A DNA stretch of 64,000 bases from Herbaspirillum sp. GW103 (GTDB lineage: Bacteria; Pseudomonadota; Gammaproteobacteria; Burkholderiales; Burkholderiaceae_D), in NCBI RefSeq assembly GCF_000261365.1, contig NZ_AJVC01000003.1, forward strand, positions 806,001-870,000. The letters run 5' to 3'. The position numbers and the translations under genes are program-made. Below, in pieces: positions 1 through 8,389 of the stretch. Within the stretch, counting starts at the first letter, position 1. Each line of letters opens with the position of its first letter. The notes under the pieces are model-generated. The model worked only from the letters and a program-made list of their open reading frames with translations, ran no database searches and had not been told where the DNA came from.

Positions 1-500
1 GTGGTACTGGCGGGAGCGCCCGATTGCCCCTGGCGAGGGCCTTTTGCCTGGGCATCGGCAGCGATATCCTCGTTCTGCGCGATCTGTCCCGCACCGCTTT
101 CGTCGCGGGTAACGAACTGCAGCGACTTCAGGTCCTTCTGCATCGCGCGCCCGGCACTGCTCAAGGCCACGGAGGCGCTTTCCTCGTCAGGGTGGATGCT
201 GCCTTCGTTGACCGAGAAAGTCGGGCGGGGATCCTTCGAGACCAGCGTCAGGGTCAGGGTATCGCCTACCTTGGCGCTGTTGGGCAGCACCATGCGCGCG
301 GCCGTATTGGCGATGCGCACCAGGAAGGTGCCGTCGTTGAAATTGGAGAGGATGCGGCCCGACATCTGCTGGCCCACTGCAATCTGGGCCAGGCGACTGA
401 AGGCTTCCTGCCGCGCATCGGCAACCGAAACGACGGCGGTCGCCGCTTCGACAGGATTGACGGGCTGGACGGCGCTGGCAATATCGGCCCGCGGCAACAT
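1..500 (-). CDS. fliK: Flagellar hook-length control protein FliK-like, N-terminal part (runs off the left edge)
   Basis: An open minus-strand frame begins with ATG at 500 and stays open to base 1, giving 166 residues of an incomplete protein. It starts two bases after the fliT stop, so the two are almost certainly co-transcribed. The visible part begins MLPRADIASAVQPVNPVEAA, then has a small beta-type segment (GQQMSGRILSNFNDGTFLVRIANTAARMVLP), then a polar Gln/Ala/Ser-rich stretch, as in FliK-family ruler proteins, which measure hook length and switch the export gate. The diagnostic C-terminal Flg_hook domain lies outside the window. The call therefore rests on position after fliDST and on composition. 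Confidence 0.6.
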   Translation of the reverse strand, partial: MLPRADIASAVQPVNPVEAATAVVSVADARQEAFSRLAQIAVGQQMSGRILSNFNDGTFLVRIANTAARMVLPNSAKVGDTLTLTLVSKDPRPTFSVNEGSIHPDEESASVALSSAGRAMQKDLKSLQFVTRDESGAGQIAQNEDIAADAQAKGPRQGQSGAPAST

Positions 501-502
501 GG

Positions 503-841
503 TCAACTACCCATGCCGTAGGTATTGAGGAGCTTCTGTTCGGTCTGGTTGCTCTGGATCATTGCCGACAGTTTGCGCAATCCCGGTTCGGTGAGGTTGC
601 GGATGTCGCGGTCGTCTTCGAGGATCTTCTTGATGATGTCGACCTTGCGATGGCGCAGCGGCTCAGGCAGGGCGACATGTTCCTCGCTGTCGCGCAGGCT
701 GGCGATGTGCTGGCCGCACTGGGCTTCGAGTGCGGCCAGCAAGTCCCAGTCACCGGCACGGGCGGCCGACAGCATCTCGTTGGTCAGCTTCGAGATGGAC
801 TCGTAGAGCGCGATGACGTCGTCACCGTTCATGTCAGTCAT
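503..841 (-). CDS. fliT: Flagellar protein FliT (export chaperone for FliD)
   Basis: A protein of 112 residues, mostly helical and charged, beginning MTDMNGDDVIALYESI. FliT-type chaperones bind the filament cap FliD before export and, in enterics, also bind FlhDC. The start at 841 is preferred because its ATG overlaps the fliS stop in an ATGA arrangement, which implies translational coupling. A second ATG three codons on is possible. Longer upstream starts would run into fliS. Position directly after fliD and fliS supports the name; sequence similarity alone is weak in this family. Confidence 0.78.
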   Translation of the reverse strand: MTDMNGDDVIALYESISKLTNEMLSAARAGDWDLLAALEAQCGQHIASLRDSEEHVALPEPLRHRKVDIIKKILEDDRDIRNLTEPGLRKLSAMIQSNQTEQKLLNTYGMGS

Positions 842-1296
842 GCCTTTGCAAAGCTGGAGAGAGGGACGTCTTGCACCATGGTCATCGGCGCAGCGGGCTG
901 CGCTGCATTCGGACCGATCTGTTCCCACGCGGAACGGATATCCTCAAGCAGTCCGTGGATCTCGTCGAGGATGGCCGGGTTGTTGGTCGCGTTGGCCTCG
1001 AACAGGCGGCGGCTCATGTATTCATAGAGCGAATCGAGATTGAGCGCCAGTTCGCCGCCGACTTCCTTGTTCAGGCTGGCGCGCAGGCCGTTGTCGATGA
1101 TCAGGATGGCCTTGGTGATGGATTCGCCCTTGTCCTTGATGTTGCCCTCGCCCATGGACTTCCTGCCCAGTGCGATGGCCACCAGTGCGCCGTCGAAGAG
1201 CATGGTGATGAGCTTGTGCGGACTGGCCGCAACCACCCCGGTTTCCACGCCGATATTTGCGTAGGCGTTGGCCCCGCGTTTCATGGTTCCGAACAT
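838..1296 (-). CDS. fliS: Flagellar export chaperone FliS
   Basis: A protein of 152 residues with the family pattern: an N-terminal YANIGVETGVVAASPHKLITMLFDGAL helix carrying the conserved P-[HE]-[KR]-L-[IV]-x-[ML]-L-[FY]-[DE]-G block, then a helical bundle ending in LYEYMSRRLFEAN and an extended tail. FliS binds the C-terminal disordered part of flagellin in the cytosol and stops it polymerising before export. An AGGAG ribosome-binding site lies just upstream of the ATG. It follows fliD by 28 bases and overlaps fliT by four. Confidence 0.95.
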   Translation of the reverse strand: MFGTMKRGANAYANIGVETGVVAASPHKLITMLFDGALVAIALGRKSMGEGNIKDKGESITKAILIIDNGLRASLNKEVGGELALNLDSLYEYMSRRLFEANATNNPAILDEIHGLLEDIRSAWEQIGPNAAQPAAPMTMVQDVPLSSFAKA

Positions 1297-1324
1297 GACG
1301 TTCTCCTATGTTCGCGGTATCACT

Positions 1325-3394
1325 TCAACCGCTCTTGGCCAGGCTGGCCAATTGCTGGGTCAGGTAGCTCTGGGTGGACTGCATGCTGGCCAGCGTGACG
1401 TTGAGGCGGTTGAACTGATTGGTATAGTCGTCTTTCAGATTCGACAGACGGGTCTGCACCGCGGTCTGGCGATCCTGGTTGATCTTCAGACTGGCTTGCA
1501 GTCCGTTGGTCTTGGAGGCAATGATGCCGGTATCGCTGAGCAGATTGGTCATCAACGTCTGCAATTTGGTGACGATACCATTTTTGGACGATGTGGTGTT
1601 GGTCGGATCCGGATCAGTGGCAGTGAACAGATTGGCAATGCCCGCGAAGTTGTTGGTGGTCGCCGTCGACAGCTTGGTGGCATCCAGTGCCAGGGTGCCG
1701 TCCTTCTGGAAGGCGATGCCGATGTCGGAGAGGGTGCTGATGCCGTTGCCGCCATCCACGCTGGAGAACAGGGTGTTGCGCAACTGGCTCATGATGGTCT
1801 GCACCGATGACTCGCTGGCCAGCGGTGCCGACGTATTGGCCTGCCCCAAGGTCGTCGAGGGTGTCTGCGCCGTCATGCTGGCCACGGCCTTGGCCAGGGT
1901 GTTGTAGGCCGATACGAAACTGTTGGCCGCCGTGGTGATGCCGGAGGTGTCGTTGCTGATGTTGAGCGTGAAGCTGTCGGACGAGGTGGTGACCTTGGAC
2001 AGGTTCAGCGTCACGCCCGAAATGACGTTTTCGACCTTGTTGCTGGTGCTGGTCACGGTCACGCCGTCGATGGACAGCTTGGCATCCTGTGCCTTGAGCA
2101 ATTGGCCCATGCCGCTCATGGTCAGCCCGGAGTAATCACCGGTCCCGGTCAGTGAAACAGCCGCCGTCGCGCTGCTGCCGGTGGGTGTGAGCACCAGGTG
2201 GTCGTTGCTGCCATCGTTGCTGATGGAGGCGGTCACTCCCGCGCTGGCACTGTTGATGGCGCTCATGACCTGGTTCAGGTCGATGTTGCCGCTGCCGTTG
2301 GCAGTGGGGTTGATGGCCACGGTGGTGTCGCCCACCTTCAGGTTCAGCGTGCCGGAACTGTAGGTCTGGCTGGTGCTGACGTTGGGTGAGATCACCGTGC
2401 CGCTGGGGTCCGAGCTGAACACCGAATAATTGCCGGTGCCGGTGATCTTGATGGTGTTGGCCGCACCGCTGTCCTTGGCCGTGATGACCAGGTGGTCGTT
2501 GGTACCGTCGCTGACAATGGTGGCGTTCACGCCGGCATCGCTGCTGTTGATGGCATCACGCACGCCGGTCAGGCTATTGGTGGCAGGCTGGATGATGGTA
2601 GTCGAGCCGGTGCCGGTCTTGATGGCCAGGATGCCACTGTCGAAGGTGGTGCCGGGGACGATGCTGGCCGAACTCAGCTTTTGAGTTTGCGCCAGCTGCG
2701 ATACGCTGACCGAATAAGTGCCCGAGGCCGCCTTGGTGGCGTCACGCGGCGCCTGGGTCTGGGTCATGGTGCTCGGTGTCGAGCTGGACGGGTCGTAAGC
2801 GAAGGCGGACAGGCTGTTGTTGGCGCTCACCTTGATGGTGTTGGCCGTGCCGCCGGTGTTGGACTCCAGCACCAGGTGATCGCCGCTGCCATCGGTGACG
2901 ACGGAGGCGGTCACGCCAGCCTTGGCGGCATTGATCGCGTCGCGTACGCCGGCCAGGGTAGCGTTGGCCTTGAGGGTGATGAAGGTCGGTGAACCCGTGC
3001 CGATCTTGATCGCAATCGAATCCCCGGCATTGTAGGTGGTGCCGCTGCTTACGCCGGCCGACTGGATCTTCTGCGCCAGGATCTTGGTGGAGTCGTCGCC
3101 GTTGATATCGGCGGTGAACGGATCGGTGGTCAGAGTGGACCCGGTACCGGCGTTGTTGACTGTGCTTTTCTGCGAACTGAAGCTGGCCGACGTGAGCGAC
3201 TTGATCGCCGACTGGTAGCTCGACAATGCACTCTTGAGGCTTCCATACGCGGAGATGAGCGTGTTGTAGCTGCTCGCCTGGGTGGTCAGCGGGGTCAGTT
3301 GCGATTGACTCTCGGCCGAAACCAGCTGGCTTACGAGAGTGGCTACATCAAGCGGGCCTGCCGATGTGGAAATGGTGCCGGTGGAAGTCGCCAC
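1325..3394 (-). CDS. fliD: Flagellar hook-associated protein 2 (filament cap) FliD
   Basis: A protein of 689 residues, much longer than the roughly 470 of enteric FliD. The N-terminal FliD_N region (ISTSAGPLDVATLVSQLVSAES) and the C-terminal coiled coil (KINQDRQTAVQTRLSNLKDDYTNQFNRLNVTLASMQSTQSYLTQQL) are intact. The extra length is three flagellin-IN type modules, each with the core AIN-x5-GV-x-A-x5-DG-x2-DHLV, at about residues 150-176, 278-303 and 377-402. The start is GTG at 3394, supported by an AGGAG site seven bases upstream. FliD forms the cap under which flagellin folds, and the exposed modules may contact host or surface. Confidence 0.95.
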   Translation of the reverse strand: MATSTGTISTSAGPLDVATLVSQLVSAESQSQLTPLTTQASSYNTLISAYGSLKSALSSYQSAIKSLTSASFSSQKSTVNNAGTGSTLTTDPFTADINGDDSTKILAQKIQSAGVSSGTTYNAGDSIAIKIGTGSPTFITLKANATLAGVRDAINAAKAGVTASVVTDGSGDHLVLESNTGGTANTIKVSANNSLSAFAYDPSSSTPSTMTQTQAPRDATKAASGTYSVSVSQLAQTQKLSSASIVPGTTFDSGILAIKTGTGSTTIIQPATNSLTGVRDAINSSDAGVNATIVSDGTNDHLVITAKDSGAANTIKITGTGNYSVFSSDPSGTVISPNVSTSQTYSSGTLNLKVGDTTVAINPTANGSGNIDLNQVMSAINSASAGVTASISNDGSNDHLVLTPTGSSATAAVSLTGTGDYSGLTMSGMGQLLKAQDAKLSIDGVTVTSTSNKVENVISGVTLNLSKVTTSSDSFTLNISNDTSGITTAANSFVSAYNTLAKAVASMTAQTPSTTLGQANTSAPLASESSVQTIMSQLRNTLFSSVDGGNGISTLSDIGIAFQKDGTLALDATKLSTATTNNFAGIANLFTATDPDPTNTTSSKNGIVTKLQTLMTNLLSDTGIIASKTNGLQASLKINQDRQTAVQTRLSNLKDDYTNQFNRLNVTLASMQSTQSYLTQQLASLAKSG

Positions 3395-3548
3395 GGTTCA
3401 ACTCCTGATACTTTGCGTGAAGCACAGCGCTGTGCAGTTTCCAGCGCGGTCAAGAGGAGACGGGCTCTCGAGTACGGCGTCGGGGAAAGAGGGACGCTGT
3501 GCGGGATGACTATCTGAATCCGTTATGAACTAGAGTAGTCGAATCCGA

Positions 3549-3577
3549 CATGCGCAATGAGCGAGCATTGGCGCATG
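3549..3577. other. Near-perfect inverted repeat between flaG and fliD
   Basis: CATGCGCAATG at 3549-3559 and CATTGGCGCATG at 3566-3577 form an 11-bp stem with one bulged C around a 6-base loop. No T-run follows on either strand, so it does not look like a simple intrinsic terminator. It lies in the 228-base leader of fliD and could be an operator or an RNA fold. Confidence 0.5.
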
Positions 3578-3622
3578 CGGTTATTCGAGCCACTGCAGTT
3601 CGTACCAGACTCGAGCTGACAC

Positions 3623-3982
3623 TCAAGCCTTGTCCTTGATCAACAGGCCTTGCATCTTGTCGATGGACTTTGCGATGGCAATCGCTTCTTCGCTGGGAAT
3701 CTGGCGAATCACGGTGTCAGTCGCAGTATCAACGACCTTGATGATGGTCTTGCCGGTATCCTGGTCCTTGGAGAAATTCAAGGCGGCGGCATTGGCGGCG
3801 GCAAAATCGTTGAGTTTGCCGACGGCATCATTGACTTCGCTTTCGGTTGCGCGGCGGGCTTCCGGAGTGGCCGCCGGTGCGACCGTCGATACCACGGGAT
3901 TGGGCTTGTCGGCAGCCTTCGGTGCTGCATATGCAGTACCGGAGTCGCCAGCAGCAGTGATGTTAAGTGGGGCAATCGACAT
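3623..3982 (-). CDS. flaG: Flagellar protein FlaG
   Basis: A protein of 119 residues with a disordered Ala/Pro-rich N-terminus and the FlaG domain in the second half (AVGKLNDFAAANAAALNFSKD, then TGKTIIKVVDTATDTVIRQIPSEEAIAIAKSIDKMQGLL). FlaG proteins affect filament length in several polar flagellates; the mechanism is not settled. A strong GGAAGGGAG ribosome-binding site precedes the ATG. The gene lies between fliC and fliD on the same strand, 78 bases after fliC, with a hairpin in the gap. Confidence 0.93.
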   Translation of the reverse strand: MSIAPLNITAAGDSGTAYAAPKAADKPNPVVSTVAPAATPEARRATESEVNDAVGKLNDFAAANAAALNFSKDQDTGKTIIKVVDTATDTVIRQIPSEEAIAIAKSIDKMQGLLIKDKA

Positions 3983-4006
3983 GGTACTACTCCCTTCCTT
4001 AAAGGA

Positions 4007-4039
4007 ACGTGCGGAGAATAAGGTCTATCCCCCGCACGT
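4007..4039 (-). terminator. Hairpin between fliC and flaG, possible partial terminator
   Basis: Arms ACGTGCGG (4007-4014) and CCGCACGT (4032-4039) pair over 8 bp. On the minus strand the stem is followed only by a weak TTCCTTT stretch. A leaky terminator here would let fliC be transcribed far more than flaG. That is inference from position. Confidence 0.45.
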
Positions 4040-4060
4040 CATCCTACCTAGCTATCAGGC

Positions 4061-5149
4061 TTATTTCAACAGCGACAGCACTTGCTGGGGTGCCGAGTTC
4101 GCCTGCGACAGCATGGCGGTACCAGCTTGTTGCAGGATCTGCGCACGGGTCAGGTTCGCGGTTTCCTGCGCGTAGTCGGTATCCATGATACGGCTGCGCG
4201 ACGAGGTGATGTTCTCGCTCGACACTTGCAGGTTGCTGATGACGGCGCTGAAGCGGTTCTGCACTGCACCGAACTCTGCACGCTTGGAGGAGATCAGGCT
4301 GATGGCCTTGTCCAGGTTCTTGATCGCCTTCTGGGCATCGCTCTGTGCCGACGGAGCAGCCACTGCCTTGTCCAGGGACAGCTTGGCGCTGTCCACGGCC
4401 TTCTGCAGGGTCACAGCCGAAGCAGCCAGGGCGCTGGCCGACAGCGAGGAGCCGGTGGCGAACAGGTTGTCCAGGGCAGCCTTGGCCGAGGTGTAGGTGG
4501 TTTGAGCAGCGCTCACGCCGGAGGTGTCGCCCAGACCGATCAGGCCCTTGGCGCTGGTGCCGATGACGTCGGCCATGGTGCCGTTGTTGGACAGGTCATC
4601 CAGAGTGATGGTGATCTGGTCGTTGAGCTTGTTGTCCGACACGTTGGCGCCGACCTGGAAGGACAGGGTCAGCGAAGCCTTGACGTTGGCCGACGAAGAG
4701 CCCACGCCAGCCGAAGCACCTTGACCGACACCGGTGAACAGGTTCTGGCCGTTGAAGCTGGTGCCGTTCAGAACGCGGAACACTTCCTGCGACAGCTGGG
4801 TGTATTCGTCGTTGAGGGTCTTGCGGTCTTGTGCGCTGTTGGTGCCGTTGGCAGCCTGCACAGCCAACTCACGCATACGTTGCAGGTTGTCGCCGACGGT
4901 CGACAGAGCGCCTTCAGCGGTCTGCGCCATCGAGATACCGTCGTTGGCGTTACGCTGTGCAACTGCCAGGCCCTTGATCTGGGCGTTCATGCGGTCGGCA
5001 ATGGCCAGACCGGCGGCGTCGTCCTTGGCGCTGTTGACGCGCAGGCCCGACGACAGACGTTGGATCGAGGTGTTCAGCGACGCTTGCGACGAATTCAGAT
5101 TGCGCTGGGTGTTGAGCGACGCAATGTTGGTATTAATGACTGCTGCCAT
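4061..5149 (-). CDS. fliC: Flagellin (filament protein) FliC
   Basis: A protein of 362 residues with the conserved D0/D1 ends: N-terminal MAAVINTNIASLNTQRNLN through LSSGLRVNSAKDDAAGLAIADRM, and C-terminal NRFSAVISNLQVSSENITSSRSRIMDTDYAQETANLTRAQILQQAGTAMLSQANSAPQQVLSLL. The central part (about 160-290) is variable, Ser/Thr/Ala-rich and exposed on the filament. AGGAG lies seven bases before the ATG. A sigma-28-type promoter is found about 100 bases upstream. Exported by the flagellar type III system with FliS as chaperone. The neighbouring TPR/glycosyltransferase gene may modify it. Confidence 0.97.
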   Translation of the reverse strand: MAAVINTNIASLNTQRNLNSSQASLNTSIQRLSSGLRVNSAKDDAAGLAIADRMNAQIKGLAVAQRNANDGISMAQTAEGALSTVGDNLQRMRELAVQAANGTNSAQDRKTLNDEYTQLSQEVFRVLNGTSFNGQNLFTGVGQGASAGVGSSSANVKASLTLSFQVGANVSDNKLNDQITITLDDLSNNGTMADVIGTSAKGLIGLGDTSGVSAAQTTYTSAKAALDNLFATGSSLSASALAASAVTLQKAVDSAKLSLDKAVAAPSAQSDAQKAIKNLDKAISLISSKRAEFGAVQNRFSAVISNLQVSSENITSSRSRIMDTDYAQETANLTRAQILQQAGTAMLSQANSAPQQVLSLLK

Positions 5150-5249
5150 GTTAATTCTCCTAAGATTTGAGACCGATGATCCGAGTTTCAGTGCTTAACT
5201 TTGGTCTTCTACCCATGAGCCCCAGGCGTTTCAACCGCTGTTGATTGCT

Positions 5250-5276
5250 TTATCGGGCAGTCTTGGAAAAAGTTTA
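5250..5276 (-). promoter_or_regulatory. Sigma-28 (FliA) promoter of fliC
   Basis: On the minus strand TAAA (5273-5276) is followed after exactly 17 bases by CGATAA (5250-5255), within TAAACTTT and GCCCGATAA. This matches the FliA consensus TAAAGTTT-N11-GCCGATAA in both elements and in spacing. A start near 5240 gives an untranslated leader of about 90 bases before fliC. Confidence 0.85.
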
Positions 5277-5418
5277 GGGTTTGCTGCAAAAAAATCTTTT
5301 TCAAGGCTTTCCGACCTAAAACTACGTGCTTTGAAACTCCAAGCACATGTTTTTCGACGGCACTTCAGAAAACTTTAGCGATTTTTTGTTGAAACTGAGA
5401 AATTTTGTCCGCCGCTGA

Positions 5419-5454
5419 CAAAAAGCCCCGCTGGTGCTGCGCACAAAGCGGGGC
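5419..5454 (-). terminator. Intrinsic terminator after the TPR/glycosyltransferase gene
   Basis: GCCCCGCT (5425-5432) pairs with AGCGGGGC (5447-5454). Read on the minus strand the stem is followed by a run of five T. It lies 20 bases after the stop of the TPR gene and separates that gene from the fliC promoter. Confidence 0.85.
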
Positions 5455-5474
5455 GGTCTCTGGAGAGGGGCGTC

Positions 5475-7457
5475 TTATCCCTGCATTTTTTTCTGTTGCA
5501 AGATGACCAATTCGTCGGCAAGCCGGGTCAGGACCGAGTCCCAGTCACTGATGGCGGGCTGGCGGAACAGGCGCATGCTCGGATACCAAGGGGAGTCGTC
5601 GCGATTCTGGAGCCAGCGCCAATCCGGTACATGTGGCACCAGGGCCCAGGTCGGATGGCCGAGGGCACCGGCCAGGTGAACCACGGAGGTGTCGACGCTG
5701 ATCATCAGGTCCATATTGTGGATGGCTGCGGCGGTATCGGCGAAGTCCGTGCACAGATCGCCCAGGTTGTGAACCTTCTGGTCTGGCGGCAGGGTGCGCA
5801 GCCCTTCAGTGGGCTTGCCTTTCTGTAAAGAGTAGAACTCGATGTTCGGCAGGCTGAACAATCTGGCAAATTTGTTCAGGCTGATGGAGCGATGGCGGTC
5901 GTTGCCGTGTTCCGGATTGCCGGCCCAGACTACGCCCACACGCAGCTTGCCGGGTGCGGCGCCGCCCATGGCGGCGATGCGCTCGCGCCAGACCTCGACC
6001 AGGGCCGGATCGGCTGCCAGATAGCTCGGGAATGCCGGGATGTCTTCCACCGTATCGGTTCCCAGTGCGTAGGGCAGGCTCATGAGCACATAGGCGCAGT
6101 CGCAGGGTGGCAGCGGATCGCTTTCGCGGATGAGCGTGATTTCCGGTGTGAAGGACTGGAACAGCCGGTACAGAGGATTCTTGACGTGCAGCGCCACCCG
6201 CGCGCCCTGTGCGACCAGCAGCCGGACATAACGGAGGAACTGGATGCTGTCGCCGAAGCCTTGCTCGTGCATCAGGAGGATGTACTTCCCGGCCAGCGAG
6301 GACTTTCCATCCCATTTCGGGATGATGCCGAAGAGCTTGTGGATCAACTTGTAGACATGGGCGCGCTCGCGCGTGACCAGACGGCTTTCGTGGCAGGCCC
6401 AGCCTTCTTTGAGTTCGCCGTGCAGCAACAGGCTCAAGGCCAGGTTGTGTTGCGCCGTCGGATAGTTGGGGCGCAGCGTCAATGCCTTGCGGAAGTTGGC
6501 TACGGCCTCATGGGTGTCGCCGTGATCATGCAGGACCGCGCCCATGTTGTTGTAAGTCAGCGCCTGCCTGGGATCCAGTTCGAGGGCCTTGTTGAAGAGC
6601 TGCATGGCATCCTCGAAGCGGTCCTGGGTCGCAAAGAGGCTGGAAGCAAGGCGGATGTAGCTGTTGGGATCCCTGGGGGCAATCTCGATGATGCGTTGCA
6701 GGTGCTCGTGCGCTTCGCTGATTTTCTCCAGTTTCAGATAGGCATCGGCGATCTTGATCTGGGCATAGGTGTCTTGAGGGTCGAGCAGGATGGCCGTCTT
6801 GAGCGATTCCAGTGCTTCCTTGTACATCTCCATGCCGTAAAACGCCTCGCCCAAGGCGGTATGTCCGGGTGCGAAACTGATGTCCAGTTCCAGCGATTTG
6901 AGAATCGTGGCCACCGCCTCCTGATAGCGTTTGGCCTCGACCAGGGCGCGACCGAGGTGGGACAGGGGGCCGGGGGCATCCGGCTCCCGTTTGACCGCGT
7001 CCTCGAAGTAGGCAATGGAGGCTTCCGGGTCATTCTTTTCGTGCAGCGCATTGGCCAGGCCGATGCGTGCTGCCCGGTTTTCCCGGTCCAGCGAGATGGC
7101 CTGCTCGTACAGCTTGATGGCCTCGTCCACCCGGTCCTGTGCCAGCACGGCGGCGGCCAGGTTGCTGAGGTATTCGGCATTGGCGGGATCGGCCGCAAAG
7201 GCCTTGCGCAAATAGTGCTCAGCCTCCGGGTGCAGTCCCTCCTGGGTGGCGATCAGACCGCGCGCGTGATTGGCAAAGACCAGTTCCGGGTCGCGTTTGA
7301 GAACGGCCACGCAGATGGCCTTGGCTTGTTCGGTCTGGCGACTGTCCAGCAGATCGAGACTCTTGCGGACATCCAGCAGATCCTGCAGGTTGGCCTTGGC
7401 GGCGGCCGGGGCCGGAACGGGTTTGCCGTGCTTGTTGCTGCTCTTGCGCGTCGACAT
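5475..7457 (-). CDS. TPR-repeat protein with C-terminal glycosyltransferase-like domain
   Basis: A protein of 660 residues. About ten tetratricopeptide repeats fill residues 20-360 (for example AEYLSNLAAAVLAQDRVDEA and ALTYNNMGAVLHDHGDTHEA). A GT-B type C-terminal domain follows, with FGDSIQFLRYVRLL, KLRVGVVWAGNPEHGND and DLMISVDTSVVHLAGALGHPTWAL, the last resembling the donor-binding end of family 9 and O-GlcNAc-type transferases. The start at 7457 is chosen because GAGGA lies upstream; a start at 7562 would begin inside the lexA terminator. The gene sits directly upstream of fliC on the same strand with its own terminator. A role in glycosylating flagellin is a reasonable inference but untested. 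Confidence 0.8.
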   Translation of the reverse strand: MSTRKSSNKHGKPVPAPAAAKANLQDLLDVRKSLDLLDSRQTEQAKAICVAVLKRDPELVFANHARGLIATQEGLHPEAEHYLRKAFAADPANAEYLSNLAAAVLAQDRVDEAIKLYEQAISLDRENRAARIGLANALHEKNDPEASIAYFEDAVKREPDAPGPLSHLGRALVEAKRYQEAVATILKSLELDISFAPGHTALGEAFYGMEMYKEALESLKTAILLDPQDTYAQIKIADAYLKLEKISEAHEHLQRIIEIAPRDPNSYIRLASSLFATQDRFEDAMQLFNKALELDPRQALTYNNMGAVLHDHGDTHEAVANFRKALTLRPNYPTAQHNLALSLLLHGELKEGWACHESRLVTRERAHVYKLIHKLFGIIPKWDGKSSLAGKYILLMHEQGFGDSIQFLRYVRLLVAQGARVALHVKNPLYRLFQSFTPEITLIRESDPLPPCDCAYVLMSLPYALGTDTVEDIPAFPSYLAADPALVEVWRERIAAMGGAAPGKLRVGVVWAGNPEHGNDRHRSISLNKFARLFSLPNIEFYSLQKGKPTEGLRTLPPDQKVHNLGDLCTDFADTAAAIHNMDLMISVDTSVVHLAGALGHPTWALVPHVPDWRWLQNRDDSPWYPSMRLFRQPAISDWDSVLTRLADELVILQQKKMQG

Positions 7458-7559
7458 CGAAAGGGGTCCTCTTGGTTGGGCGCATCGCTGGCGCCGGACA
7501 TAGCTATCCAGCAGGCATGATATGCGCAACCCGTCACTTGCGAAGAGCTGAATAGAAAG

Positions 7560-7587
7560 CAAAAAACCTCCGTTTTAGGCGGAGGTT
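7560..7587 (-). terminator. Intrinsic terminator of lexA
   Basis: AACCTCCG (7565-7572) pairs with CGGAGGTT (7580-7587). On the minus strand the stem runs into TTTTTTGC. It lies about 85 bases after the lexA stop. Confidence 0.88.
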
Positions 7588-7670
7588 GATGCAGCAAGAG
7601 ACGGCGCGCAGCCTGCTGGAGCGGCTTGCGGCCTGCTCGCCTGGTGCGGGGCGGTGGGCTGCCCCGGGGA

Positions 7671-8330
7671 TCAGTTCCAGCTGCGCAGCAATCCGACGGC
7701 CAGTCCTTCGAGGGCGAACTGGTCTTCTTCCGGCTTGACGATGATGGGTTCGAATTCCGGATTCTCGGGGAAGAGGGTGATGACGCTGCCGGTCTTCTGA
7801 TAGCGCTTGACCGTGACTTCATCGGCCAGACGGGCCACCACGATCTGGCCGTTGCGCGCCTGATCGGCGCGGCGCACTGCCAGCAGATCGCCGTCGAGGA
7901 TGCCGGCGTCGCGCATGGACATGCCGCGCACCTTGAGCAGGTAATCCGGCTTGGCCGGGAACATGGCCGGGTCGACCTGGTAGGTCTTTTCCACATGTTC
8001 CTGGGCGAGGATGGGCGAACCCGCCGCCACCCGTCCGATCAGTGGCAGGCTCAGCTGCATCAGCGCCGGATGGGGCAGGGCCATTTGTCGTGCTGCCACC
8101 GATCCTGGGAGCCCGCCGGACTCGCGCAGGCGGATGCCGCGCGAGGTGCCGGGAGAAATCTCGATGGCCCCCTTGCGGGCCAGGGCCTGCAGATGCTCTT
8201 CGGCCGCATTGGCGGAGCGAAAGCCCAATTCGGCGGCGATCTCTGCGCGCGTGGGAGGGAAGCCGGTGTTCTCGATGGCGTTCTTGATCAGGTTCAGGAT
8301 CTGTTCCTGGCGCGCAGTCAGTTTGAGCAT
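7671..8330 (-). CDS. lexA: SOS repressor LexA
   Basis: A protein of 219 residues. The N-terminal winged helix ([44 protein letters not shown]) binds SOS boxes. The C-terminal S24 peptidase domain has the self-cleavage site Ala103-Gly104 in VAAGSPIL, the nucleophile Ser138 in GMSM and the general base Lys175 in VTVKRY. RecA filaments stimulate the self-cleavage and so release the SOS regulon. Two SOS boxes lie 27-59 bases upstream, which predicts autoregulation. A linker between the two domains (about 68-95) is longer than in E. coli LexA (202 residues). Confidence 0.98.
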   Translation of the reverse strand: MLKLTARQEQILNLIKNAIENTGFPPTRAEIAAELGFRSANAAEEHLQALARKGAIEISPGTSRGIRLRESGGLPGSVAARQMALPHPALMQLSLPLIGRVAAGSPILAQEHVEKTYQVDPAMFPAKPDYLLKVRGMSMRDAGILDGDLLAVRRADQARNGQIVVARLADEVTVKRYQKTGSVITLFPENPEFEPIIVKPEEDQFALEGLAVGLLRSWN

Positions 8331-8356
8331 GGGGGTGGCCTTTCTCGGAGGGAAGG

Positions 8357-8372
8357 CTGTCTGGATGAACAG
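8357..8372. promoter_or_regulatory. LexA box, proximal
   Basis: CTGTCTGGATGAACAG fits CTGT-N8-ACAG. It lies 26 bases upstream of the lexA start and 1 base from a second box, the tandem layout expected for LexA autoregulation. Confidence 0.8.
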
Positions 8373-8373
8373 T

Positions 8374-8389
8374 CTGTATTTTTATACAG
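8374..8389. promoter_or_regulatory. LexA box, distal
   Basis: CTGTATTTTTATACAG is a near-ideal SOS box: CTGT-N8-ACAG with an AT-rich centre close to the E. coli consensus. It lies 43 bases upstream of lexA and is likely the stronger of the two sites. Confidence 0.92.

Noticed and set aside
5892-7520. Long plus-strand open frame of about 540 codons opposite the TPR gene
   Set aside because: It is antisense to a well-supported gene in GC-rich DNA, where codon bias keeps opposite frames open. The translation has no recognisable domain.
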